Shown in pieces: positions 49,967 through 63,814 of a stretch of DNA of 64,000 bases (position 1 is its first letter; the number at the start of each line of letters is the position of its first letter). Location of the stretch: assembly GCF_051106095.1 (NCBI RefSeq), contig NC_135785.1, forward strand, positions 99,211,501 to 99,275,500, read 5' to 3'. The translations under genes and the position numbers were made by a program. The notes under the pieces are model-generated. The model was not told the DNA's origin. It saw nothing but the letters and a program-made list of their open reading frames with translations, and ran no database searches. This stretch comes from Pogona vitticeps (taxonomy: Eukaryota; Chordata; Lepidosauria; Squamata; Agamidae).

Positions 49967-50190
49967 TCGTGTGCCTTCAAGTCAATTCTGATTTATGGCA
50001 ACTTCGTTCAGGGTTTTCCAGGTAGAGATTACTCAGAAGTATTTTACCATTCTCTTTTTCTGGGGGCATCTTGGGACTGTGCTGCTTGCCCAAGACCACA
50101 CAGGCTGGTTCTACTCCCAGGAGTTACAGAGGGGACTCAAACGCCCAACCTCTGGCTCCACAGCCTAAACCACTGAGCCAGGCAGCTAGC
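49967..50190 (-). mobile_element. tRNA-derived SINE, second family, minus strand
   Basis: Minus-strand head ctggctcagtggtttaggctg and B box gggcgtttgagtccc. The tail catcaat-free end gttgccataaatcagaattg, then acttgaaggcac, matches the reptile SINE type with a LINE-derived end. Distinct from the neighbour at 49617. Confidence 0.7.
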
Positions 50191-50928
50191 AGCTGGCATT
50201 CCTGAAGGTTAACTCTTCCACTGCTGGCCTTTTCTGAGCTGCCAGAGTCTTAGTCTAGGCAGAGCGCTGTTGTTCCTGACTACACATATCCTTCTCTGGG
50301 TCCCCAGCTATTTCTGCCTGTGACCACTGCTGGGGGTGACCTGCTTCCTGCATTTTCTCCCTCAAATTATATGCAGCTGTAGCTGAGTCTGCAAGTAGTT
50401 GCCTTGTTAATGCTGTACCTCCATCACCTTTACTTTATGCCGTGCCAGGTGATTCAGAGGTAAAGAGAAGGCAGGAAATAGCTGGACTTCCTACCTGCCA
50501 ACTTTCTTCCCTGTCTTGCCTGTAGTTCTCTTGCTCCCTCTGCCTGCACACTGCCATCCATTTAATGTGAACAACCTGGGGCAGCCGCAAAGCTCTCACA
50601 GAGATGCTGCTGCCTGATGCAGTTCGACAGGCTGACCCACGTGTTCCCATGGCTAGGCTCTCTGCCTGAAGAAAAACAAGGGAGAGGTTAGCCACTGTGA
50701 CCTGATGTTGGTGCTTGAAGGGGAGGAAGTCTGGCAGTTATGTCTGCAGGCGGGTGTTGCCTGCCTTCAGGGACTGAGACTGGCCATTGTGACTTCGTGC
50801 TGAGGCTGCCTGCTTGAAGAGGAGGGAAAGATGGGCCATTGTGACCTCGTCCCAAAGCTGCCAGCCTTAAAAAGGAGGAGGAGAAAGATGCTGGGCAAGG
50901 GGACTGCATGTGGATGCTGCCTACCACA
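50191..50928. other. Intergenic with an internal repeat
   Basis: Between about 50690 and 50890 the phrase (gcc)attgtgacctcgt...gctgcc...gaagaggagg recurs roughly three to four times at about 60-base spacing, a degenerate minisatellite. No gene. Confidence 0.5.
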
Positions 50929-51166
50929 TTTCCCCGAAAATAAGGCGGGGTCTTATATTAATTTTTGCTCCAAAAAATGCATTAGAGCTTATTTTCAGGG
51001 GATGTTTTATTTTACAGTCATGTCATCTTCTTCTGGTTGCTGCACAATGGTGGAGGACGGGGTTTCACTTAACTGGGGCTTATTTTGGGGGTAGGGCTTA
51101 TATTATGAGCATCCTGAAAATTCATACTAGGGCTTATTTTCAGGTTAGGTCTTATTTTCGGGGAAA
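50929..51166. mobile_element. MITE with tttccccgaaaataag termini
   Basis: 238 bases bounded by perfect 16-base inverted repeats (50929-50944 and 51151-51166). The interior repeats ggcttattttcagg. A short aca flanks both ends. Non-autonomous DNA element; superfamily not determined. Confidence 0.8.
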
Positions 51167-53800
51167 ACAGGCTGCATGAAGAAGAAAAGCTTCCTGTTGT
51201 GCTCATGCTTTTAAAATTAAAGTGGGATACCTGATCCTGCCTCAGTGCTGTCTGAAAAAGAGAGAAACTGGCCAACATCTCCTCTCACAGTTGCTGTCCA
51301 TCTGAAAGAAAATGAGTCAGTACTCCTTGTGGCCATATATTGCTAACTATTTAAAAGAGACAGGCACCCTCTGAAAAAGGCGAATTCATAACATTATTTT
51401 TTACTTATAAGTTTTTACTTGTCACACAGACAAACAGGTGCATCCTTCAGTTCTGTTCTTTTGCACACAGGACAATTGGCCTCTCAACCCCTGTACGGTC
51501 TCAGCGCTGTGTCCCTACCAGTGAACTGACTTCTTTCTTCAGTGTATGAGCTACTAAAGATTTAGTGCTTACCACCTGTGAATTAGAAAGTAGCAAGCTA
51601 TCCTGAAGAACAGGAAGGAAATGACATTTTCAATGCATGCAGCTGTCTGATAAAAAGCCAGGAAGGTTTACACAAAAAATGTCCGGAGGGGGAGGCAATA
51701 CTATTAGTGCAATATCTTGAATAAAGTTGGAATTAATGGACAGCATAGTCATCTCAAGAGATGAGATGAGGGAGCCACCTGAATAACGTCTGGTGAGATC
51801 TGTCCCCTCTGAACTGTACTTAAGCCAGTCTGTTGTGGCTCCTTGCCAGGCAGTAAGGATGGACAAAATCCAGGCCTCCAGATATCATGGGGCTGCAAAA
51901 TCCATCTGCTCCTGCCCAGCATAGCCACTGGTGAGGAAAGAGGCTGCCAGATCAGAAACTTTCCATTCTCTAGCATTCCAAGGCCAAAACCTGTAATGCC
52001 AGGGGTGGAAGTGGGTGAGCCTTGTGAGACAATTGCAAATGTAAGGGGGTGGGGTGGGGGTGTATGAGAGAGTGAATGTGTGTGTGTGTGAGAGAGAGAG
52101 AGTGTGAAAGAGATTTCCTCCACTGCATCCTAATAATTTTTTTGTATTGCATATATGCAAACACCTTAACACTGTGGGACTGAGCCCTGGTGGTACCGAG
52201 TAGAAGTGAAGATGAGATGGACACCCAAGCATTAAGATGGCTACACGCAATGAAATCAAACTTCCCCTCCAGTGCCATTTGCCCTGAGATCTTTCTCCCC
52301 ACCTAGAGACCCAAAGAAGCATAGCAATAGTCTTGAGATTTCAGTCACCACCCTGAGACCTGGCAACCTGAATAAGGAATGCTGCCAAGTCCTTACTCTG
52401 CACTTTGCCCAGCATAGGGGTGGGATAGCAAGATTAGTGCTTGCGCTGAGGTTGACAGAATTCTTTGGATCAGCGTGGTGCGCTTTTAGCATCGGTGATT
52501 TTTTAAAATGTCGTATTCAAATATTGATTCGTTTAAATTTATCAATACTTTAGAAAACATCATTTTTCATTATCATCCTCCACAATATCCTTTTATTTTA
52601 ATTATCTATTTTAACAATAAATGCTTATTTTGTACTATTTGGAGCACAGTTTGCTGTGGAGAAGTGGCATATAAATAAACCAAACGTGAAGTTCAGCCTT
52701 ACCTCAGAAATCTGAAATATTCTGGGTTGGTAGCATTCTTGTTCAGCAGTATTTAATCCCAGGGCTAAACAAGCATCACTATAGTTTCTGCATTGTGGTG
52801 GGTGTAATGAATATTTATTGGACTATGGTTGTAATCCACTGGCCAGCCCTATTCATACAAGTACTAAAGAAAGCAAGTTACTTACTAAACATTTTATCCC
52901 TGAGATTTTTTTAAGTGTTTCAATCTGTACACTATAGGGAGGGGCAGGACTCAAGCCCATCAAAAGTCCAGATTAACATCTTTCCGTTTCTATAATTCTT
53001 GGAAATTAACACAATACAAGTAGGAATGTTATCTGTAACACATCAGTTCTGATAATGTTTCCATAATGACATTCCTTTTGCAAAATAACTCAATGACTTG
53101 TGTTGTCATTAGATTTTCCATGTAATGAGATGCCTTGAAGGCCATTTTTGTTGTTTTCAAAGACAAGACCATTTTCTTCATTTTGTAAAATGGGCCAGAG
53201 GGTGTTTCTCCTCTTATCCCAACACTCCCCAATAAAGAATAAAAAATAGCCAGTAATTAAAGAAATTATTCATAAATTGGAAAGTAACAATTCATTTTAA
53301 GATATAACTTTCCAAGCTCTGGATTTCTAATCTGCCCACAAGGCCCAAGTACCATATGTGGGTTGCTCACCCACTCTAATATGGCTCCTTCTCACCCAAA
53401 CACAGCACAATTCCCTCTCCTATATACAACTTAATAAATCAATAAGTTAAACTTTCTGTTTTAATTCTGAACTATACTTCCATATTTCTGGAAAACTGCA
53501 TGTCACTTTTCTCCCATGCCCTCTTCTGCTTTTCTTGTGTAATGTAACTTCCACCCTAAAAGTCTTGCAAAGTCCGTTGTTTTGTAAATTTTTGCTTGCT
53601 TCTAGGAAAAGCGTTCTCCCATCATTTTCCCCCTCTAATAACCAATGTCATTGCAATAATGTTATAACTACTGTAATTCAATGTCCTTTAAAACTTTCCT
53701 CTACTTTTCACAGCAAAATTGTTACATATTTCTTCAAAGCCAACTTTTCTTGCTAGTTCTCATTTGATAGGCACAACAGGCAGGCAGCTTCACTGCTTTG
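51167..53800. other. Intergenic, no gene seen
   Basis: Contains a GT/GA-rich patch (about 52040-52105) and a LINE-tail-like string agtggcatataaataaacc near 52663. No supported coding sequence. Confidence 0.5.
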
Positions 53801-54413
53801 GAATCATAGAATAATAGAAAAGTGAAGTTGGAAGGGGCCTAAAAGGCCATCAAGTCCAACCCCCTGCTCAATGTAGGAATACAATCAAAGCATATCTGCA
53901 CGGTGATTATCTTTTTCTTGAATGCCTCCAGTATTGGAGCACTCATCAACTCCCGAGGTAACTGGTTCCACTGTCATACTGCTCTAACAGTTAGAAAGTT
54001 TTTCCTGATATTCAACTGAAATCTGGCTTCCTTTAACTTGAGCGCATTGTTGCATGTCCTGCACTCAGGGATGATCGAGAACAGATCTTCCCCTCCTCTG
54101 GTGACAACCTTTCAAATATTTGAGAAGTGCTATGATATCACCCCTCAGTCTTTTTTTCTCGAGGCTAAACATGCCTGATTCTTTCAGCCTTTCTTCATAA
54201 GCCTTGGTTTCCAGCCCCTTGTCACCCTTCCTCTGAACTTGTTCAATCTGTTAGCATCGTTTTTGAAGTGTGGTGTCCAGAACTAGACACAATACACAAG
54301 GTGAGGCCTAACCAGTGCTGAATAGAGGGGGACTAGCACCTCGCGGGATTTGGAAACTATCCTTCTGTTAATGCAATCTAAAATAGCATTTGCCTTTTTT
54401 GTAGCCACATAGT
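53801..54413 (-). mobile_element. CR1 LINE 3' end, minus strand
   Basis: gaatcatagaataatagaaa followed by gttggaaggggcctaaaagg and ccatcaagtccaacccc is the reverse complement of the CR1 3' end. Body text (ctcatcaactcccgaggtaac, agatcttcccctcctctgg, gtgaggcctaaccagtgctg) continues to about 54413. Confidence 0.9.
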
Positions 54414-54579
54414 AGAATACCTGCAGTTTTTGAGGCAGGAAAGCTTGATGAAATTTATTTCCCAGTCACTGGAAAAAATGTACACAAATATGTTTCCGGT
54501 TAATGCAAACTTCACTGAATACAGTTGTGGTCAATATCAACTTTGCAGGTACACTGGACAAGGATCCAAGAAAAAGCCT

Positions 54580-54890
54580 TCTTGGTGGCTACCACCTGGT
54601 TAATAGCTAGGCTCACACTCTCTCTCCTGTCCTTTCCGTAACAAGTGAAAACCTTTCTCTTCCAACAGACTTTTAATACCCTTTTTAGTATAGTTACACG
54701 CATTACACTTGATGTTTTGTAGCCTTTTAAATGGCTTTCTAATATTTTTATATTGTAAAAGTTATTTTTATGTCTAAAAGGTGTTTTAATGTTTAAAAGA
54801 TTTCTAATGGTAGCAGTGATTAAATTCATGTTTTAACAGTTGCCCTGAGTCTCTTCACTGGGAGAAAAGTAGCATAAAAATGTGGCGTAA
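54580..54890 (+). mobile_element. L2-like LINE 3' end
   Basis: Runs of ttttaatgtttaaaagattt, then gttgccctgagtctcttcac and gggagaaaagtagcataaaa match the 3' tail of reptile L2/CR1-clade LINEs that ends in a gccctgag...ggcataaaaat block. Confidence 0.6.
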
Positions 54891-55561
54891 AACAATTAAC
54901 TGCAGTTAAGTGGTTTTTTAAAATACATCTTGATCAGTAAGTTAAGTGGGGTACTTTGATCTCTTTTCATACAGTTACTTTGTTGCAAGTTACATTTCAA
55001 AAATATTTTTTTTCAGAAAATTCTGTAGGATATGTGTAATAAAGAAGTTTACTGATATCTACTTTCTGAAAATCCTATCAACAGCATTAGATTCCACTCT
55101 CCTTGCTGTCAGGGTTGACTATTTTTATGGTGCTTTTAATGGTAACTAGCCTTTCCTCCCTCTTCCCTAAGCACAAGTAATTCTGGGACAGGTAGTTCTT
55201 CAGAACACTGAACACAGGAAAACTCAAGTCCTTCAGTGTCTCATTACACAGCCTGGTATAACTGCACAAATGTATTTTCTCTGTTTTAGAGGAAGACATG
55301 AGCCACCAATCTGCTTGCCAAAATTTTGATCATTTTGGTTTTAACATTGTCATTTACAGGTTCTAGAAAACCTGAAAACTTCCAGAAAAATATCCTCAGA
55401 TATGATCTATGTATGTTTTTGCTTCATATATAGATTTCTGCACCCTGGTGAAGTGCCCTAGCCCTCCCTATGCTTGAGCTAAAACACACTGAAGAATCTG
55501 TCTCTTGGAAACTGACCACCTGAACTTACGTGATATAGGAGACTTTCTCCTTCTGCCCTCT
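54891..55561. other. Intergenic, no gene seen
   Basis: AT-rich sequence with nothing recognised. Confidence 0.5.
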
Positions 55562-55745
55562 TCTGTCGTTAAGTCATGTCCGACTCTTCGTGACCCCATG
55601 GACCAGAGCACACCAGGTCCTCCTGTCTTTCACTGCCTCCCCGAGTTGGGTCAAATTCACGTTGGTAGCTTCGATGACACTGTCCAACCATCTTGTCCTC
55701 TGCTGTCCCCTTCTCCTCCTGCCTTCACACTTTCCCAACATATCT
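55562..55745 (-). mobile_element. BovB 3' end, minus strand
   Basis: The string gttaagtcatgtccgactct, tcgtgaccccatggacc, then caccaggtcctcctgtcttt is the reverse complement of the BovB 3' end, longer than the copy at 37657. Confidence 0.88.
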
Positions 55746-57289
<1,544 letters not shown>

Positions 57290-57758
57290 AAATAATTTTA
57301 CAGAACCAGAGAATGCAAGAAATTCAATTGGATCATCTAAAATTTGGTTCAAATAAAATCAAAAAAGGTTGGTGGTGGGAAAATCAAGACATATGTGGAA
57401 AGGCTGAGAGTATGTTTAGCTTGGAGAACAGGAGACAGGATGGAGATAAAATAGCATTCTTTAAAAACTTGAAGGTTTGTTACATTCAAGAGGGAAAAAG
57501 CTGTTTCTCTGCTGCCTCAGAGGAAAAGAGTAGATCTAACAGGATTAGAAGGGTAGCTTTGATTAGGAAAAAATGTTTTAGCAGCTAGAACAATTTAACA
57601 ATAGATCCAATTAATGGGAGTGGGTGGCCTTCTGAGATCTCCAAGCAACTGTACAGTCAACTGTTGAGGATGCTTTGCTACAGATTTCCTTCAAGAAGCA
57701 GGTTTTGACTACATGGCCTAAAAGACCCTTTCAACCCTAGGATTCCATGAATTCTATC
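57290..57758 (+). mobile_element. CR1-like LINE 3' end
   Basis: Text such as aggagacaggatggagataa, aaaaacttgaaggtttgt and the ending ctttcaaccctaggattccat plus gaattctat follows the CR1 3' UTR and tail. Confidence 0.75.
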
Positions 57759-57810
57759 ACAAGAAAGTTCCTTTGCTTATAAGGAGAAACTGGGATTAGG
57801 TATTTGAAGA

Positions 57811-58156
57811 AATAGGGATGTGGTGGCACTGTGGGTTAAACCGCAGAAGCCTCTGTGCTGCAAAGTCGGAACACCAGCAGTCGGAAGATCGAATCCACAT
57901 GACGGAGTGAGCTCCCATCCCTTGTCCCAGCTCCTGCCAACCTAACAGTTCGAAAACATGTAAAAATGCAAGTAGATAAATAGGTACCACCATGGTGGAA
58001 AGGTAACAGCATTCCATGTCTAGTCCCGCTGGCCACATGACCACGGAAACTGTCTACGGACAAACGCTGGCTCTACAGCTTGGAAACAGGGATGAGCACC
58101 GCCCCCTAGAGTCAGACACAACTGGACAATTTGTTAAGGGGAACCTTTACCTTTAC
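57811..58156 (+). mobile_element. Sauria SINE, full length
   Basis: tRNA-derived head (tggtggcactgtgggttaaa), B-box-like region (ggaagatcgaatcc), body (aagtagataaataggtacca, ctggccacatgaccacgg, agtcagacacaactgg) and tail aacctttacctttac. Flanked by the 10-bp duplication tatttgaaga (57801-57810, 58157-58166). Sauria SINEs are a squamate-specific family moved by BovB. Confidence 0.93.
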
Positions 58157-58166
58157 TATTTGAAGA

Positions 58167-61100
58167 GATACCTATGCACTGGTTTAAATCCACCGGTTTC
58201 TAGGAATATACCTCCTTTGTTCAATTTTTGTTAGTTTAGCCATTCATCATCATCATCATGTGCCATCAGGCTTTCATAATAAATTGAAACATTTCAAATA
58301 GGCAAATGCAATGAAACTCTTTGCATCATCAAAGGGGTCTTAATTAGGGTGGCCAAATAAAACCCTCAACAAAACTGTTTCACTAAGCACATGATTGCAA
58401 TTCATTATGTCTCACTTTGTAGTGGAAGAGTGGGGAATCTGTGTGCTCCTGATGTACGACTCCAGCTTCTATGACTCTTCGCTACTAGCTATGCTAGCTA
58501 GGGAAGATAGGAGTTGCTCAATTGTGCTGTAGGCTGAGGACAAAATTGGGGAGCTGTTTACAGAAACTGGCTCTTATGAGGGACAAAAAGTGTTTCTTAT
58601 TGAATGGGTTCTCTGCCAGCTCATGGGACTCACCTTGCTAGAGTTTTTATAGAGGACCGGCTTAGACTACAATCTTATTGAGGCCAATGGAACTCAATGG
58701 AACGCACATCTGAGTAAACATGCACAGGATTCTAGCATCCATGTCTCAGGAATAAAATACTTAAAACAAGATAAAATCATCACTATAATTCTTCATTATG
58801 GTCTCTATGTAGTATTCACACAATTGGGTGCTTTGTGCCTGTGCAGGTGATCCTCTGGAATATTCCAGGGCTTAAGTCTAATGTCTTTTCTTCCACCATG
58901 GAATTAGACTAGCTAGATCTTTCATCTGATCTGACATGGCACTTCCTCTTAAGTTAGAAAACACTACTCACTGTATAGTTCTTTGGGAGAAACCCCTATT
59001 TACATCCTTCTAGTTTTTAACTACTGTAATTGTCAGCAATGTGCACTGTCCCTAAGATCTAATCTGAACCCCACTTCAGTGTTTTGAAAAACAACTCGTA
59101 TCAGCTCAGACACGTTCACACCCATACTGCTTTGACTTGTATCCCCGATAAAATTCAGAAACATGAATGTTCATGCCTCTCACGCTGACAACTGAACAAA
59201 AACAAAAAAGTATAGACAGTATGCCTGAAATGCTATTACAGTACTTACATTAGCTATTACAGGTGTAACTGTGTAAACTGAACTCTTAGCTATGCTTGTA
59301 TTCCTCACTGCCTGCTAGTTGCCTGATGTGGCACATGGCAAGGAATACAGGCATCATTTTTTAAAACTAGCAGTGATTCACTGCTGCAATGTACACAACT
59401 GTACTTATACTGGTGTATGAAATAGAATTTTGGGCAATGTGAAAAAGAACTGAACGACCAATAATTAGTTAAAAAATCTGCACTGAGAGGTGTCTGAGCT
59501 GTTTTCTGACCTCATGAAAATTTTAGTATATTCAGGGTCAGTGGGTTGAAGCTCTTGAACTCACTGCAACCTACAATATCTCCACTGAATGGGACTAAAC
59601 TACTGACAGCCATCTTATCTTTTTCTTAACATCAATGACTACTGAAAAATTACATACAATATTTTTGTCTCAATGCATTAATTACACTGGCTGGGCTGGG
59701 CTGGGCTACTCCGATGGAAAAAAGCAGCAGATTTGTCAGGGGTTTTCTTTTTTGTCCCAACTGATTTATTTTCTTTTGTTGTCTATAGAAAAACAAAACA
59801 AACATACTCTACAGGGAAAGCCTAAAACTTGGGGATATAGTATACTAGTCTTTAAGTGACAATCTCACAAAAGGCCTCCTTTGTAGATGTAGTTCTGTGC
59901 GAATTCTGGAACAAAACATTATTTTTTGATCTTAAAAGGTCCCATCTGCCTAGCATATTGATATTTTTATCATTGGTCTTAATGACATTCATAGTATATT
60001 CTTCAAAATTCCTTTTTGCATCCCTAATTTTCTCCTTGTATTTCCATTTCAACCTGGTTTGAGCTTCAGTTTGTTGGCCTTCACTCAGTTCACTGCCGCA
60101 ACCAAACACTGATTCAGCACTTGCACAACTATATTTTAGCACCATATGCAATGCCTTCAGAAATACGTCAAGAGGTACTAGTAAATAATGAATGAAATAA
60201 GGTAATACAGCAACAAACCCATCCACTTCATGGACACCAACTCTCTAGACAATGGCTAAAATTGAGGAAACGTTTTCTGCACACATTATTATTAAACTAG
60301 AACAGGCTAGGCTAAATCTATGGAAAGGCAAAACATTACATCCTTCCAAATTGATGAATGCCAAAGTGTCAAAATTCTGGCTAGACCATTTGAAGAACAA
60401 GTGACGTAGGAAGAACAAAGAATAATCAAGTAAAATGGAGCTACTTGCATACAGGGCAAATTTCTTGTGAATGTGGAGAAATTCAATCAATGCAGCATTT
60501 CTGTGTATGCAATTTATTGCCCACCATGTGTATAAAAGATCTAGCAAATGGCTGAGATAGCACTATTGAAGTAGCCTGCTTCTGCTCAAAAACAGTCTAA
60601 TAATTTTAACATTTTAAATTTGTTTGAACTTCATATTTCATACTTGTTCATAATTTTAAACTGTGCAATGCTCTGATACAAATAAGGAAGGAAGGAAGCA
60701 CTCATATGGCTGACACTGTACAGTACTCTAAAAATCTAGACAGTTGTATTCAGTCATTTTTTGTAGATACAGAACAATGTTGGTGTAAAATTGTAGTGAA
60801 GCCCCCAAAGCTTGGCTAGCAATCCTCCAGCACTACTGCCTACAAATGGCCGTCGAGGTAAAAGCAGAGCCTCCTAAAAACAGCCCTCCTGTTCAGACCG
60901 TCTCTCCCACTGAACTTACTGAGACTGGCTTCTTCACAAACAAGTACAGCATTGTATCACGAGGAAGGGAGTTTTTTGGAATGTGATTGACTTTTCAGCC
61001 TTACAATGCAAAATAATTTTCCCACACTACCTATATGTATGTGCACATAGAGCATTTTCACTGGCCTGCTCTGCACACCTGATCTAACGTAAGTAAATGT

Positions 61101-61751
61101 TTACCTATAAAACCTCACAGCCCAAACTCACACTGGAAGAACTTCACAAGGCCATTTCAGTGTCATGCATTAGGTTAAAAAAAGCTTGTTTTAATAGGGA
61201 CTTGGAATCGGGACTCCGTATCAAAGACTTGGACGTGGACCCAACGACTTGCTAACATCCCTGAGAGCTACAGTCAACCTGCTTGATTTTCCAAGTGCTT
61301 ACTGTCAAGTTACCACAGCACAGGATTGTAGAGTTCAAAATGTAATACAGGAAGCCTGTGCATCCTGAGCTCAGAAATAGGTTTCCATGCAGTCCACAGG
61401 CCTGAATTTCCTTTAACGAGTGTTAATGGGACAAAAACACAGCTTTGAAAGCAGGCTAAGTAAGGGAGGCGGGGAGGTTATCTGGCACAGAAACCTCAAG
61501 GGGGTGGGGATAACACATTTTAAAAACTGTGCCTACCAAAACAAAGCAAAACAAAAAAACAAAAAGGCACGTATTGTGGCATCTTTAAGACTAACACAAA
61601 TCTGTATCGATGTCAGCTCTCTTGAAACACAAGTCACTTCCTGAGAGACACCCCGAATTCACAGCAGGGAAGCAGCTTCCTCTTCTGGAGGGCCGTTCAG
61701 ACTGAAATAAACCTGCTAGCCTCCAAAAGTGGCCCCAATATTTTTTTTTTC
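58167..61751. other. Intergenic upstream of CCDC6, no gene seen
   Basis: Short (CAT)n at about 58243-58259 and a GGGCT repeat near 59692-59706. No supported gene; possible distal regulatory sequence for CCDC6 cannot be judged. Confidence 0.5.
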
Positions 61752-63330
61752 TGTTTTGTGGCAGAGACTGGAAGCGGCTCCCCTTCCAAGACAACCGCGG
61801 CGCCTCCCAACGGCGCGGAGGGGAGAGGGGGCCTCGGCGACGACGAAGGGCTCCCGGTTCCCGGCCGGCTCGGCGAGAAGCCTCGGCGGGCCCTTCGCGG
61901 CTGCAGTGCCGGTAGGCCGCGGTCGGCGTCGCTGTCGGCCTGCGAGGACGGGCGGACGGGCGGGCCAGCTCCCTTCTTGGCGCCCTGCGAGAGCGGCTCG
62001 TCAGGGCGGGTCGAAGGAAGGACGGAGCCTGCGCCAGCCGCTCGGCACTGCTCGGCCCAGGCGGTGCGTCTCGGCGGCCGACCCCGCCTCCGGCACTCGC
62101 GGCCACCGACCGACGGGCAGGCAGGCGGGCAAGCGAGGGCGGGCGGGCTGAGGCGACGAAGCGGCCGCCCTCCTCTCCGCAGCAGGAGCGGCGGCAGGAC
62201 CCCCGGGGCTCCTCCTCCTTCTCCTCCTCAGGGCTCGGGCATGGCCGACAGCGCCAGCGAGAGCGACACGGACGGCGCGGGGGGCAGTGGCGGCGGTGGC
62301 GGCAGCGGCCCGCCGGGCGGGCTTCCCGGTTGCCCGGCAGGGCCTGGCTCGGCGGGGGGCCCCCCCAAGGCAGGCGGGATCGTGATCTCCCCGTTCCGGC
62401 TGGAGGAGCTGACGAACCGCCTGGCGTCTCTGCAGCAGGAGAACAAGGTGCTCAAGATCGAGCTGGAGACCTACAAGCTCAAGTGCAAAGCCCTGCAGGA
62501 GGAGAACCGAGACCTGCGCAAGGCCAGCGTCACCATCGTGAGTCCGGGGAAAGGCTAATGGCAGCCGTGGCGGTGGTGGTGCGGGTTGTGGAGGGAGGAA
62601 AGGGACCGGATCAAAGCCCCCAACACAGCCCCTTTTGAGCCGGGGTGACTCAGGCGGAGCCCAGGAGAGGGGCGGCGGCGGCGGAGCTCTTGAGTGCCCA
62701 GTTGAGAAGGAGCCGCCTCAGGTGGGGCCGCCGCCTCCGCCGTTACCGCATGTCAGCCTCGGGCCTGGCCTCCGAGGAGGGCCTGAGGCAAGAGGGGCGG
62801 GGCCGCCTGGCCCTGGGGGACGCTTGTGGGGCCCGCTTGTGTTGGGGGGGGGGGCTCGGGAGGGGGGAAAGCAGAGAAGGCCCCGCCGCCGGGAGCGCCT
62901 CGAGGTTTCCCGCGCCTCCCTTGAAAAGCCGGCCGAGCGGTTCCCGGGACAGCCAGAGCGGCAGCGGCGGGTGGTGGTGGTGGTGGTGGTGGTGTTTGCG
63001 CCCCGTGGGGCGGAGCGGGCAGCCCTCGGGGGGGGGGGGAGTTCTGGTCGAGCCATCATCGCTCCCATCATCCCCCCCCCGCCGCGGGCGGTGTTCGCTG
63101 AGGCCCCGCTGCAGGGCGACCAGGTCTGGCGGGCGGGCTACTCGCGATTCCCGCCGCTGCTTCCCCCCCCCCCTTCTTAGCCTCTTCGCCCTGACAGCCG
63201 GGGGGCGGCTGCAAAGGCCGGGCCCCGCGTCCTCAGAAGGAAGCCTGGCCGCTGAGTTCAGGCGGAGGGGGGGCGAAACAAGAGTGCCGGGGAGGGCGGC
63301 GCGCCGGATTCGAGCTGGCATCCAAGGGCA
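61752..63330 (+). promoter_or_regulatory. CCDC6: CpG island and CCDC6 promoter/5' UTR
   Basis: GC and CpG content rise abruptly just after a T-run at 61741-61750 and stay high to about 63330, spanning the CCDC6 5' UTR, exon 1 and proximal intron 1. No TATA box is evident, as usual for CpG-island promoters of housekeeping genes. The exact transcription start cannot be read from the sequence. Confidence 0.85.
62241..62537 (+). CDS. CCDC6: CCDC6 exon 1 (coiled-coil domain containing 6)
   Basis: 99 codons from [15 protein letters not shown], through a Gly/Pro-rich low-complexity stretch (residues about 14-44), to [20 protein letters not shown] and [20 protein letters not shown], ending RKASVTI at a cc|atc|gtgagt donor. 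Human exon 1 starts and ends at the same residues; only the low-complexity linker differs. CCDC6 (H4) is a coiled-coil phosphoprotein linked to the DNA-damage response and the usual partner in the RET/PTC1 thyroid fusion, whose breaks fall in intron 1. The start is the first in-frame ATG, in gggcATGg. The remaining exons lie beyond the window. Confidence 0.96.
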
Positions 63331-63814
63331 TCTTTGGCGCAGGACCCCCGGGATCTTGCCGAGGGACTAATAATGGCAGCCCTGCTTTGTCGGATTTTCA
63401 GATTGAGATTCGGGCTGTGTGTTTCACCCCGTTTGGGAGGAATTATATTCCAAGAGTCCCCCTGAGGTCAGGTACACTTCCCCCCCCCCCACCCCCATGA
63501 GTATTGAGATAGGGTGATGGGCTCTCCCAGGCAGGAGATTGTTATTACTTTACCTAAGTTGGGAGTGGGTGAGTATCAGGTTAGTTAATAAAAGAGTGTG
63601 GATGTGGCAAGGAAAAGAACAAGCTTGAACAATCACCTTCAGCCCAGCTCACAAGCATTCGTCCTTATACGTGGAGAATATGTGTTCCAGTTCACCTTAA
63701 CCATCATAGTGCATTGCCAGGGATCAGGGCCTGGCCCCTTGTTGGTTTGGTTTTTGCTGAAAAACTGAACTTGGTGCAGGTCTTAAGTATACAGTAGTTG
63801 GCTAGGTTGGTAAT
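62538..63814 (+). other. CCDC6: CCDC6 intron 1, proximal part
   Basis: GC-rich to about 63330, with G-runs (62843-62876, 63029-63039) and a GGT repeat (about 62970-62993), then ordinary sequence up to a SINE at the window edge. Long open frames here come from composition, not coding. No further exon is seen. Confidence 0.8.

Noticed and set aside
61758-62240. In-frame 161-codon extension upstream of the CCDC6 ATG
   Set aside because: The frame is open but has no ATG before 62241; it begins with GTG only. GC-rich CpG-island 5' UTRs are often open by composition, and the known protein starts MADSASESD.
62743-63321. Minus-strand frames with a His run
   Set aside because: Product of the GGT repeat and GC-rich composition in CCDC6 intron 1; no start context, splice structure or homology.
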